Shown here: piece by piece, positions 1-11,052 of the stretch
Layout: each line of letters opens with the position of its first letter
How positions within the stretch are numbered: position 1 is the stretch's first letter
Source of the DNA: Enoplosus armatus
Lineage: Eukaryota; Chordata; Actinopteri; Centrarchiformes; Enoplosidae
NCBI RefSeq assembly: GCF_043641665.1
Contig: NC_092191.1
Location: forward strand, 67,001 to 131,000
Direction: 5' to 3'
DNA length: 64,000 nucleotides
Translations under genes and position numbers: made by a program
The notes under the pieces: generated by a model
What the model was told of the DNA's origin: nothing
Database searches by the model: none
The model's input: the letters and a program-made list of their open reading frames with translations, nothing else

Positions 1-1845
1 CAGCTGGAAGAAGAAGTATTAAACATCTATACTAAAGCTGCAGTACCACAATCCCTTCAAATGATCCTACATTTAAAACTTTATTTCAGTAAACATTTCA
101 GTTCAGTTCAACATCAGCAGCAACTCTGAAAACGAACTGCAGTCAACAAGGACACGAGTGTTTGAAAACACACTGTGACGCCTCACACGCACCTTTTCTG
201 TTAAGTGTTTGAAGGCCGTGAGATAAAATATGAAACCATTTTCTAGCAGAATGAATCAGAACGCTTCATCACCTCCTGCTGTCGGACAACATTCAGCCTG
301 TTGATACTAAATGAATCTGGTTTTACTGTAATTCATCTCATGACCTTCAAACACTCAATTCCTCACACACACACACTTTCCTTTTGTTCACAGATACAAG
401 ACAAAAAACGAAATGTCTTTTATTATTTTATTAAATTCATATAGAAGCATAAATGTAAAATGACAGTTTGTGATGAAATAGTTCATTTGTCTGACTGTTG
501 TTCAGGTCAAGCTGATCTGAGGTCTGTTGGTGGTTTTATAGAGGATAATCCTAAAGAACCCCACTAAATCCATATAATAAGAGATAATAAGAAGAGGATC
601 AGGATTCATAAAAACAGGATCAACTTACATCAGAGGAGGGACAAGCTGTGGTCTCATTTTTAAAACAGTGTGTAGGATGCAGAATAAAAGTGTGCGTGTG
701 CACAAAAACATGTTTGATACTAAGTGAAATTAAACGTGAGAGGCATCATTATACAATCAGACATCAGTTCACCACCTCACCATCAGCGTCTCCAATATGT
801 TGGTAGAGTTTAGTCCAGTTGAGCTCATTCTCCCACTAACTTTTTAATAGTAGTTTAATAATAGTTTTAATAGATCACGTTTCAATAGAACCATGCTGTA
901 CACAACGGTTTTAAATGAGACCCCAGATCTGTTTGTAGCTGATGTCTCTGATCTTTGTCCCCATTAATATTAAAGAAAGTTACATTTACATTTGACAGTT
1001 TCTCTATAGCCGCCTGAGCTCAAACAGAAGAAGACACGAAGAACTATCTCAGACCAGTCTGACAGCAGTTTTCACTTTCTTACTCTGCATGCTGACGCTG
1101 TTGAGGGTCTTTAATTGTGTCCCTCTGTAAAGTGACAGTAGAGTGAACTGTAGAAATGCTCAAAATGTGAATGGAGTTTGGAACAGAACCTGAATGTGAG
1201 AGACACATTAATGGGAGAAGAAAACTGAGAAATATGGTTATGAACACTAGAAGGACATAATCAGTATGAGAATATTTACACCCAATACCAAATAATAATG
1301 TAATATATAAAAATAAAGTATCGCTGTGACTCATAATAAATATTACATAATATTAAACGAAGTTAAAACAAACTACGTTTATAAGGTTATAAGGTCAGTA
1401 AGACTGTTTGATTGGACATTATTATTTTACTTTAACATATTTAGTGCAGCACTTCTGAACCAAAGTTTTACAGATTTAATAAAAACATGCCTGTTGGACT
1501 TTTATTGAACACATATGAAACTAAAACTATTCAAATAAATGTGTTGAATTTAAGATCAGGGGTTAGGGTTAGGGAAGTTTCAGCTTCAGTCTTAAAGAGC
1601 TGCTGAGTTTAAAGCCTGACCCCTCACCTGTCCACAAGTTCACGTCATCACTTTATTAAAACACGTCAGTAAAACCTGATTCTTTTACAACAAAATAAAC
1701 TTTATTGTTAATTCTTCACACTAAATAATATTTTCTGTACAAAGTGTTTGTTTTCGGCGACTGTCCATGAACGCCTCCTCGTCCGGTCACTCTGAATGTC
1801 TCTCAGAAACCCCTCGTCCAATCAGAGTGCAGCAGCTCTGCAGCA
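1..1845. other. Non-coding flank downstream of cox7a2l
   Basis: AT-rich sequence with no ORF that I recognise. The part next to 1845 should be the cox7a2l 3' UTR. A short telomere-like GGGTTAGGGTTAGGG run lies near 1559-1574. A 31-bp stretch at 1416-1446 recurs exactly at 4972-5002. Confidence 0.5.
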
Positions 1846-1986
1846 TCACTTGTCGGTGGGCTGGGCGGCGAAGTAGAGAGCCACCAGGCAGTAGAGCACC
1901 CCCCCCATAGTCAGACCCATGGTGGTCCGGTAGAGCAGCTTGTCTATCAGGCCTTTCTTCAGGTGGACCGGGACCCCGTCGGACCT
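1846..1986 (-). CDS. cox7a2l: cox7a2l coding exon 3
   Basis: Residues 69-114 plus TGA. Acceptor CTCTGTCAG. Contains the COX7A-like membrane helix and ends AAQPTDK. Confidence 0.93.
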   Translation of the reverse strand, partial: RSDGVPVHLKKGLIDKLLYRTTMGLTMGGVLYCLVALYFAAQPTDK

Positions 1987-4900
1987 CTGACAGAGAGAGA
2001 GGTGACAGGTGACCTGTGAGGGGCGGGGCTTATTACCTCAGCATACAGGTCACACGATCCTAAACCAGGGTTACTCAATCATCACAAACACAGATGTTAT
2101 TTTTATAATCACAAAATCTTGATCCTAATGCGACTAAAAACTGACTGAACAGTGATTTTCATGCAAACAACAGGGGAAACGTTTTTTTTAATGTTTTACT
2201 CAAAAACCCAAAAAACTAAAGTCACTGTATTTGAGGAAATATTTAAGCTGGAAAGACGTTCTAATATTATGATGGCTAGAGTCAGCTCTTAAATCTGGAT
2301 TAGCACACGATAAGAGAAAAAAAAACCAGTGCAATCAAAGCTGATGATTTAACTAAATGAATCAATGAGCCTAAAGGAAATAGTCATTTAATTTGGGAAA
2401 ATATGAATAAAATTACAAAGAAGGGTAAATCAGTTCAAAATTGGGTAATAAAGGAACAATGAAAAGAGATAAAGATTCTTTATCTTCTAGTTCATTCTTT
2501 GTGGATTCATTTCAGTGTTTGATGTTCTACAATCTGCAAATAATGAATTCACTGTTTCCGCAATTGTAAATATCTCAGTAATGAAAGCGCTTGATTACCT
2601 AAAAGGGTCCATATCTAAAGATGTTGTCTGAAGGAAGCATAATCCTAAACAGAGGAGCGACACGAGTCAGATTTTCTCTGGGCCCCTACCCTATCTGACC
2701 AGTGATGGCATGTATGTCATCATTCAACCGCTGGCTGTCGAGGTGGCGTCCAGCCAATGATGTGGGCTTCGTAGACAACTGGCGGACTTTCTGGAGGAGA
2801 CCTGGTCTGACAACCCAGAGCTGAGACCAGGAGGCAGAGTTGCAGTCCTGCATGCTTCTCTGCGCTTCCATTAGAGCAGTTACCCACCAGATCAAATCAG
2901 ATCAGTGTTCTTTACACTCATTGTACGTAGAGTGACGTTCACGCTTCCAACTGTCACAAGCTTATGTTACCGAGCAACCTTACCTAGCTAGCCAAACAGT
3001 CAGTAACACAGACACTTCCTTTGTGACATTTAGAAGCCAGCAGAAGTAAACACAGTCACTGCAGATTTAATGCAACATAGCGGAAACATTACTCTACTTG
3101 CTTTCACTGACCCAGTCTTTGTTTGACTCCAGTCCTCATGAAGGAGAGGACACGCAATCCATCAACAGCCAATTTTTACCCTTGAAGTGATCAGTTTGGA
3201 TTTTTATAGAGTGCAAAAAACTTTGATATTATTTGTTTTAATTTCTTTTGTTGTTGTTGAAAACGCAGCATTCAAAGACTGACTGAAGATTCTTTGTGAG
3301 ACTGTTGTAATCTGTGATTTTTGTGATGTGAAGTGTATTGCACTGGTGAAAGATAAATAGAGAATAAAGAATAAATAATGAGGTAGTAGTTTATGACAGG
3401 TGAAATAAGTCCAGAATCTGTTTCTTCTGAGTGTCTGACACTCAGAGGGAGGAGCTGAACAGTTTGATGGCCACAGGCAGGAATGATTCCCTGTGGCGCT
3501 CTGTTGCACATTGTTATGTTAGCCTATGTTAGCCTCCACTCACATTAATACTCACATTCCTTGAGGCACCAGCTGGGGAGGTGGAGTACCAAGGTCTTTG
3601 ACTCAAGCCTGTTGATCAACCCTGAACCTAAACTGGATTGTAATTCATTTGAAAGCCTCATTCTTAGTCTTTCACTTCCAACATGGAAAACACTAAAGCC
3701 AGTTTTATTTGTTATAGTGTACTGCACTCCAGGTCCGTACTCTGAGTTTTTATCAGGTTTAATCCTTAAAACAGACAAAGTAATGGTTGTAAGTGATTTT
3801 AATATTCATGTGGATGTTGATAGTGATAGCCTTGGTACTGCGTTTATCTCATTATTAGATTTGATTGGCTTCATAAATCCATTCACTGTTTTAATCACAC
3901 CCTCGACCTGGTTCTGACGTGAAGCTGAAATTGAACATCTGATAGTCTTTCCACAGAATCCTTTTTTATCAGATTATGATTTAATATTAATATTATTCAA
4001 GAAACACTGGACCTATGGAACCTTTTCCAGGACTTCTGGTACCTGCTCAGTGACCCCTGGAACCTTCTCAAGGACTCCAACCTCTTCAAGAACTCCCAGA
4101 GTATTCAGACTCAAAACTAGATTAACCATGCCCACAGAGAATTCTGCTCTCTCATTGGCTGTCAGCTGTCATCAGTAGAAGTCAGCCCCCCCCCCCCCCC
4201 CCCCCCCCTTGTCCTGTCTTACATCCTGATGACATCACAGGGTTACCTGGAAGACTTTCTGCAGTTCGGGGACTCGATTGGCTCCCAGGTACTCCACCTG
4301 ACTTCCTGTTTCAGACGCCAGTTTGGTCGGAGACGCAAAGATGATGGGAGAACTGGCAGATGGGACACCTGGACGCAGACCCTGAGGACACAGACAGGTA
4401 GAGAGGGAAAGAGAGACAGGTTAACATGGTGTCATATTAAGCTATAACTGGAATGTTACCTGTTGACCAGGTGATCAGGTGACTTTTGATTCTTAAAAGG
4501 GCAACACACACACACTCACAGGTGACAGACAGGTCGAGACGGACAGGTGACAGAGACAGGTCGATACAGACAGGTGACAGAGACAGACAGGTGACAGAGA
4601 GAGGTCACGACAGAGACAGAGAGAGGTCGCGACAGAGACAGAGAGAGGTCGCGACAGAGACAGGTCGAGACAGACAGGTGACAGAGACAGGTCGCGACGG
4701 ACAGACAGCTGGATAAGCCGGCGAGCACTGTGAGAGTCATGTTTTTTGACTTCTCCAGTGCATTCAACACCATCCGTCTGGCTCTACTGGGTGAGAAGCT
4801 GACGGAGATGCAGGTGGATGCCCCCCTCATGTCCTGGATTGTCAACTACCGGACTGGCAGACCACAAGGGACTGTCCTCTCTCCCTTGCTCCTCACCATC

Positions 4901-7343
4901 TACACCACGGACTTCAGCTACTGATCTGCCATCTTCAGAGGGTTTCTGGTGACTCAGCAATAGGCGGATGTACATTATTATTTTACTTTAACATATTTAG
5001 TGATGAGGGTGATGAGGAGGAGTACAGGGCTGCTGTGGACAACTTTGTCACATGGTGCGAGCAGAACCATCTACAGCTCAACGTGACAAAGGAGCTGACT
5101 GTGGATCTGAGGAGGACCAAGGTGCCGATGACCCGTTTCCATCCCGGGGGTCAGTGTGGACATTGTAGAGGATTACAAGTACCTGGGAGTCCACATTGAC
5201 AATAAAGTGGACTGGGAGAAGAACACTAATGCCCTCTACAGGAAGGGCCAGAGCCGTCTCTATTTTCTGAGGCGGCTGAGGTCCTTCAACATCTGTTGGA
5301 CTATGCTGAGGATGTTCTATGAGTCTGTGGTGGCCAGTGCTATCCTCTATGCTGCATGCTGGGGCAGCAGACTGAGGGTGGCAGACTCCAACAGACTCAA
5401 CAAACTGATCCGCAAGGCCAGTGACGTTGTGGGGGTGGAGCTGTACTCTCTGACGGTGGTGGCAGACAGGAGGATGCTGTCCAAGCTGCAGGTCATCTTG
5501 GACAATGTCTCACATCCTCTCCATGATGTACTGGTCAGACACAAGAGCACCTTCAGTGGGAGACTCATTCCTCCCAAATGTACAACAGAGCGCCACAGGA
5601 AATCATTCTTGCCTGTGGCCATCAATATATATAGTTTCTAGTCACATATATATACTCAATAATATGTAGCAGTGAGCTCATAGTTTGTGATGGTGTTGTA
5701 CTGGACTGCATTATATTCAGAGGGGTTCCTAATATTCTGACCACATGATGCAAACATTAGCAACAGCTCTCAGTATAATGTGTAACAATGAGCTCAGTGA
5801 TAATCAGATAATTAACAGGACTGCATCAGACTGTACAGGTGTTCCTAATAAAGTGGACACACTTGTATAAACACGCTGAGTGTTATTTACTGCATCGACA
5901 GTTTACAGCCTCGAGTGAAACGCAAACAGAGAAAGACTAAATGTAAATAAAGCAGCAAACAGATCCAAGATCAGTCTGTTTAAACATCATTTACATCCAG
6001 TCAGTCTGAACTGTTGACATAGCTGCTGCTGACACTAATGATTAGTTTCATTAATGATTAATATGATCATTATTCGTTTGATTTGATTTTCTATTTGATC
6101 AAATGTCATAAAGTGTTCAGATAAAGAGATTCAGTCAACAGAGAAATGTGTCAAGTGACACACTAAAGAAATAATTGATAAATGACTCAACAATTATCAA
6201 AATATTTTTCTTTTGATGATTAATTGATTGATCAGCTAAGTGTTAACTAACTGAACTCACATCAGTACAGATAATCATTAATTAGACTTTAAGTAAAAAC
6301 AGAAAAAAGAAACATGTCTTCTTCCTGTGTTTGTTAAGTTTCAATATTTAAACAAAGTTTTAACCTGCAGCTGTTTGACTGTTTGTTCTGTGTCAACTAA
6401 TAAAATTACTGAAGATTCAAACATAGTGACGTTTACAAACAGTCCATTAATCATTAAGAACTTTAATCAGCTACTATTATGATAATTACTTCATTCATCT
6501 GTCGAATAAAAACACCTGAAGAAGAAACGGATTCATTAATTCATCAGGAAAGAATCTGCAGGTGGATCGATAATGAACTAATTATTAGTTGTGTCTCTAC
6601 CTGGCTGTGATGATTGATCGTGAGACAATAATCAGCTGATCGATTGATAATAAACATAGTTTCAGTCATTAAAGAAAGATAACTGTTAAAAATATTAAAT
6701 AGAAACTCTGCCGATTGTTAAACTGGAAGCTTGTCTTCTGACGTCACTGGTCATCAATAACACAAACAGCAGGAAAGAGTTGATCGAACAATGAACTGAT
6801 CAGCTGAGTTTATCAGGCAAACAAAGTCAGATCAACTTAAGCCTCTTTTATCTTATTTAGTGATTAAATGATAACTGATCACCACATTCATCCACACTAT
6901 CAATCCTGTTCCTTCTGCTTAGCATTAGCAGCTCCTCTCGGTGTTTCGGTTAAACGAGCGACCCTCTTAACTGGCGACTTTCAGCCGAATGCGTCTGTTG
7001 AACTTGCTCTCTTCCTGTTTTCAACAAATTCCGTAACAACGTTCAAAATGCGACTAAGTGTTAGCACGTGACACGTTTCCTCAAACAAGACAACAAAGAC
7101 GAATCAGAGAGGTATGTTCTGATGAAAGACTAAACAAAGAGGCGTTTACGAGGACAGCTACGTGCCGTAACTACGTCAACAACTGACGCATTCGGCTGAA
7201 AGTCGCCAGTTGACAGGGTCACTCGTTAAACCTAAACATCGGTGCTAATAGGGTCGGCGATGTTCGGGTCTCACCTGCGGACTGTAGGCGGCGGCTGAAG
7301 CTCCGGTGAGCCGCTGCGTCACTCCGTTCAATCGGTAGTACAT
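1846..7343 (-). CDS. cox7a2l: Cytochrome c oxidase subunit 7A-related protein (COX7A2L / SCAF1), three coding exons
   Basis: Coding exons on the minus strand are 7275-7343 (23 aa, start [12 protein letters not shown]), 4247-4381 (45 aa) and 1846-1986 (46 aa plus TGA). All are in phase 0 with GT-AG borders and join to 114 aa, the length of human COX7A2L. The N-terminal half carries the SCAF1-specific segment ([21 protein letters not shown]) that family knowledge assigns to complex III contact. The C-terminal half is COX7A-like, with PVHLKKGL and one membrane helix ([20 protein letters not shown]). The protein sits in the inner mitochondrial membrane and tethers complex III dimers to complex IV. 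His76 aligns with the histidine reported as needed for complex IV binding in mouse. The next gene on the same strand is kcng3, as on human 2p21. A candidate poly(A) signal (AATAAA on the minus strand) lies at 1701-1706. Both introns contain transposon debris, but all exon borders look intact. Confidence 0.95.
3400..3515 (-). mobile_element. 3' end of a non-LTR retrotransposon, minus strand
   Basis: The complement matches the C-terminal coding end of the LINE at 4730-5640: the codons for ERH..SFLPVAI are recognisable in both. It is a short 5'-truncated copy in cox7a2l intron 2, in the opposite orientation to its neighbours. Confidence 0.6.
3570..3960 (+). mobile_element. LINE endonuclease-domain fragment
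   Basis: The reading frame resembles the APE-type endonuclease of fish L2/CR1-group LINEs: [10 protein letters not shown], then [14 protein letters not shown] (normally GDFN, so a catalytic-box residue is changed), then [11 protein letters not shown]. The frame breaks near 3915. It is a fossil inside cox7a2l intron 2. Confidence 0.7.
4184..4208. repeat. Poly(C) run in cox7a2l intron 2
   Basis: About 25 consecutive C on the plus strand. The length may be unreliable in an assembly. Confidence 0.9.
4247..4381 (-). CDS. cox7a2l: cox7a2l coding exon 2
   Basis: Residues 24-68. The acceptor is TGTCCTCAG and the donor GTAACC. This is the SCAF1-specific region missing from plain COX7A1/7A2. Confidence 0.93.
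4500..4710. repeat. GACAGGTGACAGA-type minisatellite
   Basis: Imperfect tandem units around GACAGGTGACAGAGACAGGTC. It lies in cox7a2l intron 1 immediately before the LINE fragment that starts near 4730. Confidence 0.8.
4730..5640 (+). mobile_element. Non-LTR retrotransposon, C-terminal reverse transcriptase fragment
   Basis: Decayed LINE of the L2/CR1/Rex type in cox7a2l intron 1. Visible blocks are [12 protein letters not shown], the [12 protein letters not shown] box, then after a disrupted stretch [30 protein letters not shown] and the C-terminal thumb-like region running to a stop at 5641. The segment that should hold the catalytic (Y/F)ADD box is gone. A 31-bp sequence identical to 1416-1446 sits in its place at 4972-5002. 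It is not functional. Confidence 0.85.
5690..5885. repeat. Interspersed fish repeat with GTTCCTAATA ends
   Basis: Two related blocks, GGTTCCTAATATTCTGA near 5727 and TGTTCCTAATAAAGTGGACAC near 5840, flank about 100 bp. This short non-autonomous repeat looks common in fish genomes. It lies in cox7a2l intron 1. Confidence 0.5.
5886..6923. other. AT-rich part of cox7a2l intron 1
   Basis: Rich in ATTAATGATTAAT-type sequence around 6040-6260. No coding sequence or recognisable element seen. Confidence 0.5.
6924..7249. mobile_element. Foldback MITE with about 65-70 bp terminal inverted repeats
   Basis: The left arm 6924-6994 is an imperfect reverse complement of the right arm 7186-7249. Both contain TTAACTGGCGACTTTCAGCCGAATGCGT or a close variant, seen in pieces. 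The loop is about 190 bp. It lies in cox7a2l intron 1 and ends 25 bp from the exon 1 donor. Confidence 0.85.
7275..7343 (-). CDS. cox7a2l: cox7a2l coding exon 1
   Basis: Encodes residues 1-23 and ends AGT CCG CAG before a GTGAGA donor. The ATG is followed directly by the family-typical MYY start. Confidence 0.93.
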
Positions 7344-7829
7344 CTCTGCATCAGGTAATACACCTGAACAAACCGATATTTAACCTGTCACTGAGGATGC
7401 ACCGCTAATCTGCTGCTCCACTCCAAAGTATACGAGTATATCTAGCTCCTCCTGCTGACGACACTGCGCTGCGTCATGACATCAGAGCGGCAGAAGGACC
7501 AGCGTCTGGAGGGCGTTTCTGATCTGATAACCAGAAGTTAAAAAAATACTAAAGATACTATAGAAATAAAATCACAACATTTTAAATATTTGGCTTCAAA
7601 AAATGTATTCATGATTTGAAGGTAAATTTAATGAGCGAGTACTCTTTGAAATAATAAGCTACTATAATCTCATATCAGGCTATAAATGGGTCTATATTTT
7701 ATAATAGTTTAAAACATATCCTCCAACTGCCAACTGGTGTCACACCACCTTAAATCTGTTAAATATGGTGTTGATGGAGGAGAGACTGAGACTGACCCTG
7801 TCATATGTTTTTACCTCCACAAACCTCAA

Positions 7830-8290
7830 TCCCACCATCATCAAAATATCTTCATCTGTAAAAATACTAACACACCCTTCATCAAAATACCTTCATCCGT
7901 AAAAATACTAAAACACCTTTCATCAAAATACATTAATGTTTAAAAATACTAAATGGTAAATGAATGGTAAATGACCTCACTTATATAGCGCTTTTCAACC
8001 TTCACGGTTCCCAAAGCACTTTACAGCTTAGTCTCATTCACCCATTCACTCACACATTCACACACCGATGGCGACCGAGCTGCCATGCAAGGTGCTGGTC
8101 TCCATCGGGAGCAACTTAGGGTACAAAGTCACCATGCCGCCATACTAACACATCTTCGTCAAAATACCTTCATTTGTAAAAATACTAACACACCCTTCAT
8201 CAAAATACATTAATGTTTAAAAATACTAACATCCTTCATCAGAATACCTTCATTTGTAAAAATACCAACACATTCTTCATTTGGTGATTA
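7830..8290. repeat. Tandem CTTCATCAAAATAC.. array split by an inserted repeat
   Basis: Roughly 30-50 bp units built on CCTTCATC(A/C)GTAAAAATACTAACACA recur at 7835-7950 and again at 8150-8285. Between them (about 7951-8145) lies a dispersed element beginning ATGGTAAATGACCTCACTTA and containing TATATAGCGCTTTTC. Confidence 0.7.
7951..8145 (+). mobile_element. Short interspersed element with TATATAGCGCTTTTC motif
   Basis: The run ATATAGCGCTTTTCAACC, then CAAAGCACTTTACA, CATTCACCCATTCACTCACA and GCTGCCATGCAAGGTGC matches a very common fish dispersed repeat. It interrupts a simple tandem array. Confidence 0.6.
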
Positions 8291-8907
8291 TTATGAATTC
8301 AAATTATTTAGTATTAATTGTATAATGTGACAGTAACAGAGGATCACTTTGTGGGTTTTACAGATTGAAGTTATGATATTAACTAATAATATTAATTAAG
8401 AGTCAGAGTTTGGGATGTTGACTCACTTCATATATTCAGTCCTCATATTCATATATGCAGCTAAACTACATGAACAGCTGAACCCGTCATCACTGGGAGA
8501 TCTGATTGATTTTTACTTTTATTTTTGTTTTACAGCATTACCATAAGTTGGAACTTAAAATGATGCAACTCAGGCAACAACGATCACTTTCATTTACAAA
8601 AACAAACAAAAAATATCCTGTAGTAACAGTTCCTGAGGTTCAGACCTCAGAGACCTCAGCAGTGCTCATTCCTTATTATTACTATCAATTCTGTGGTTCA
8701 GACAAACAAACCTGAACTCAACCTTTTACTTCGAAATCGTGTCTCTGCAGTGTGTCCTTAAAGGGTTATGAGTGATTTCAAACTCTGACATGCTTCAGAA
8801 ATACACAACCTGGTCCTTTAAGGAAGAATTCATTGGGATTTAATGAAGAACATTTAAGAGATCAAATCATGAGTTTTAGTACACAGAGACAGATCTGAGT
8901 GAAGGGA

Positions 8908-8939
<32 letters not shown>

Positions 8940-9654
8940 AGTAATAAATAGTGTGAGTGGTTAAAGGTTAAAGGGATAGTTCGTGTAGTTGTGCTTTGGT
9001 TTAAGCCCTGCAGTATTTCACACTGAAGAAAAAGAAATAGAGGAAGAAGTGTCTTCAGTGAGATAATTCACACTTAAGCAGCTCTGCCGTCCTGACATTC
9101 AAAACCAAATGTTTCCAACACTTCAACTTCCTGTCTCTGAGTCTAATGTTGCCATGGAAACCGTGGACGGCATCCAGCCCAACAGATCCATTCACACCAC
9201 AGACTGCTGGTTTAACCCCTGAAAGTCCAGAGAGGCGTCTCAAACAGCTAAACATGTTGGTCCTGAGGAGGGCGCTACAGGAAACAGTAACATGTAGAGT
9301 TCGTCCTCTGAGGAGCAGGAAGGAGATCTGCAGATGTTTCTTGAGTCCTTGAGTCCAAAGGAAAACTTTCTGACCCACTAATTGTCTGAAGGAAAAGTTC
9401 AAGAGGATTTGGATTCATCCTCAGGAGATCACGAAGGTGATGCACAGAAAGCAAGTGTGCAAACATTTTCAAGCAACTTCTTGAAAACAAAGAGTTATAG
9501 TAAAGTTTTCGTCGGACCTGATGTGATTAGTTTTGGAGTTTTTGGTGGTTAAAAGACATCATTTCCTGGCTGGGCACCAATCCGCTGCAGCGTTGCGATC
9601 AGTTGATGAACTTTGTGTTGTTGCATACACTTCAGCAGCAGCATTGCTCATTGG
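8290..9654. other. Spacer between cox7a2l and kcng3
   Basis: Contains a (GAAA)n microsatellite at 8905-8940 and probably the kcng3 3' UTR near 9500-9654. I see no other gene. Confidence 0.5.
8905..8940. repeat. (GAAA)n microsatellite
   Basis: About nine perfect GAAA units. Confidence 0.95.
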
Positions 9655-11052
9655 TCAGTTGAGGAACTCAGCGGATAGGCTGTGGGCGCAGCGGGCAGAT
9701 CGCACCTTGAGCTCGTGGTAGCACTGGACGAAGCTGTGGTAGATGAAGGTGATAGGCAGCGCCAGCAGCACGATGCCGCTCACCACGCAGAGGCCGCCCA
9801 GCACGCGGCCCGCCACAGTCACTGGGTACATGTCCCCATATCCGACTGTCGTCATGGAGATGATGACCCACCAGCAGGCAGCAGGGATGCTGGCGTAGTC
9901 CTGGTTTCCGGTCTCCAGGTCCAGGCCGTGCTCCAGCAGCTGAGCCAGCGCGCTGAAGATCGCCATGGCAACACAGATGAAGACCAGCAGCATCATCATC
10001 TCGCGGTAGCAGCGCCGCAAGGTCAGGCCGAGAGTCTGCAGACCCAGGAAGTGACGGGCCAGCTTGATCACCCAGAAGATCCGCATAATCCGCAGGACGC
10101 GCAGTGTGACGCCGGCCCGCTGTAGCTGAGAGTTCTCCCCCGTCAGCATCGTCACAGTAACGGAGACATAGTACGGCGTGATGGCCAGCAGGTCTATGAT
10201 GTTCAGAGGACGACGGACAAACTCACATTTATCCCGAGACACGAGGAAACGAATGATACACTCCGCTGTGAACCAACCAATACACACCGCCTCAATGATC
10301 CTGCAGGGGGGACAGTCAATGAGAGAGGAAGGAGAGAAGACCAATCAGATGGAGAGACAAGGACCAATCAGCTGGGGAGAGAGGACCAATCAAAGACTGG
10401 TCATACAATCATATTTCATATGTAGGCGTGTGTGTGTGTGTATAGTCTATGTCTTAAGGTGGTCTCACGTGTCCTACCTGTGCTGGTCCAGGGTCTCAGC
10501 AGTCTTCCAGTCCGGTAAAGTGCTGGCACACAGCATCACCATAGAGATGACAACGAACAGCATTGACACCGACGCGAGAATCTGCGCCGCCAGTGAGGAC
10601 GTGGGCTCCTCGAACGTCCTCCTCATCCTCTCCAGCAAGCGGCTCCGGGGCTCCTCGGGGCCCCGCGGCTCCTCCTCAGGGAAGAAGTGGACGAAGCAGT
10701 CGGACATGCGTTCGTCGAGGCGTCGCTGGCAGCACGGCTGCAGGTCGGCGCTCTCCAGCCCCCAGTACAGCATCTCGTTATAGAATGACAGCTCGCACAT
10801 GTGAGGCACGAAGCGCAGCGTCCCGTGCTGCACATACAGCATGATGAAGCTGAAGGCCTCCGAGTGACGGTCGAAGAAAAACTCGTTCCTTTCGCGGTCG
10901 TAGTCGTCGCAGAGCTCCAGCAGCTCGCTCTCCGACACGCAGCGATGCAGTCGGCTGAGTCTGCTGAGAGGAAGGCGCTTCATCAGCTCCGCCGAGAAGG
11001 AAAACCTGCGACCACCGACGTTCAGGGTGCAAAGACTGCCCCCAAGCTTCAT
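9655..11052 (-). CDS. kcng3: Voltage-gated K+ channel modifier subunit Kv6.3 (KCNG3)
   Basis: The two coding exons are 10478-11052 (575 nt) and 9655-10300 (646 nt). A 177-bp phase-2 intron with GT-AG borders separates them. The product is 406 aa (human 436). Exon 1 encodes the T1 tetramerisation domain (CTLNVGGRRFSF, CDDYDRERNEFFFDRHSEAF) and S1. Exon 2 encodes S2-S6: S4 LRVLRIMRIFWVIKLARHF, the selectivity filter TTVGYGDMYP, S6 ending LLALPITFIYHSF, and the KCNG3-type terminus SAEFLN. S6 has PIT where conducting Kv channels have PVP, as expected of electrically silent subunits that assemble with Kv2 channels at the plasma membrane and shift their gating. The shortfall against human lies mainly in the segments after T1 and between S1 and S2. 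Next to cox7a2l, as in human 2p21. Confidence 0.96.

Noticed and set aside
2686..2895. Minus-strand 69-codon frame in cox7a2l intron 2
   Set aside because: Could be an old retroposed fragment, but I recognise no family and it has no splice context.
9682..10125. Plus-strand open frame of 147 codons
   Set aside because: Lies antisense to kcng3 exon 2; GC-rich shadow with no family resemblance.
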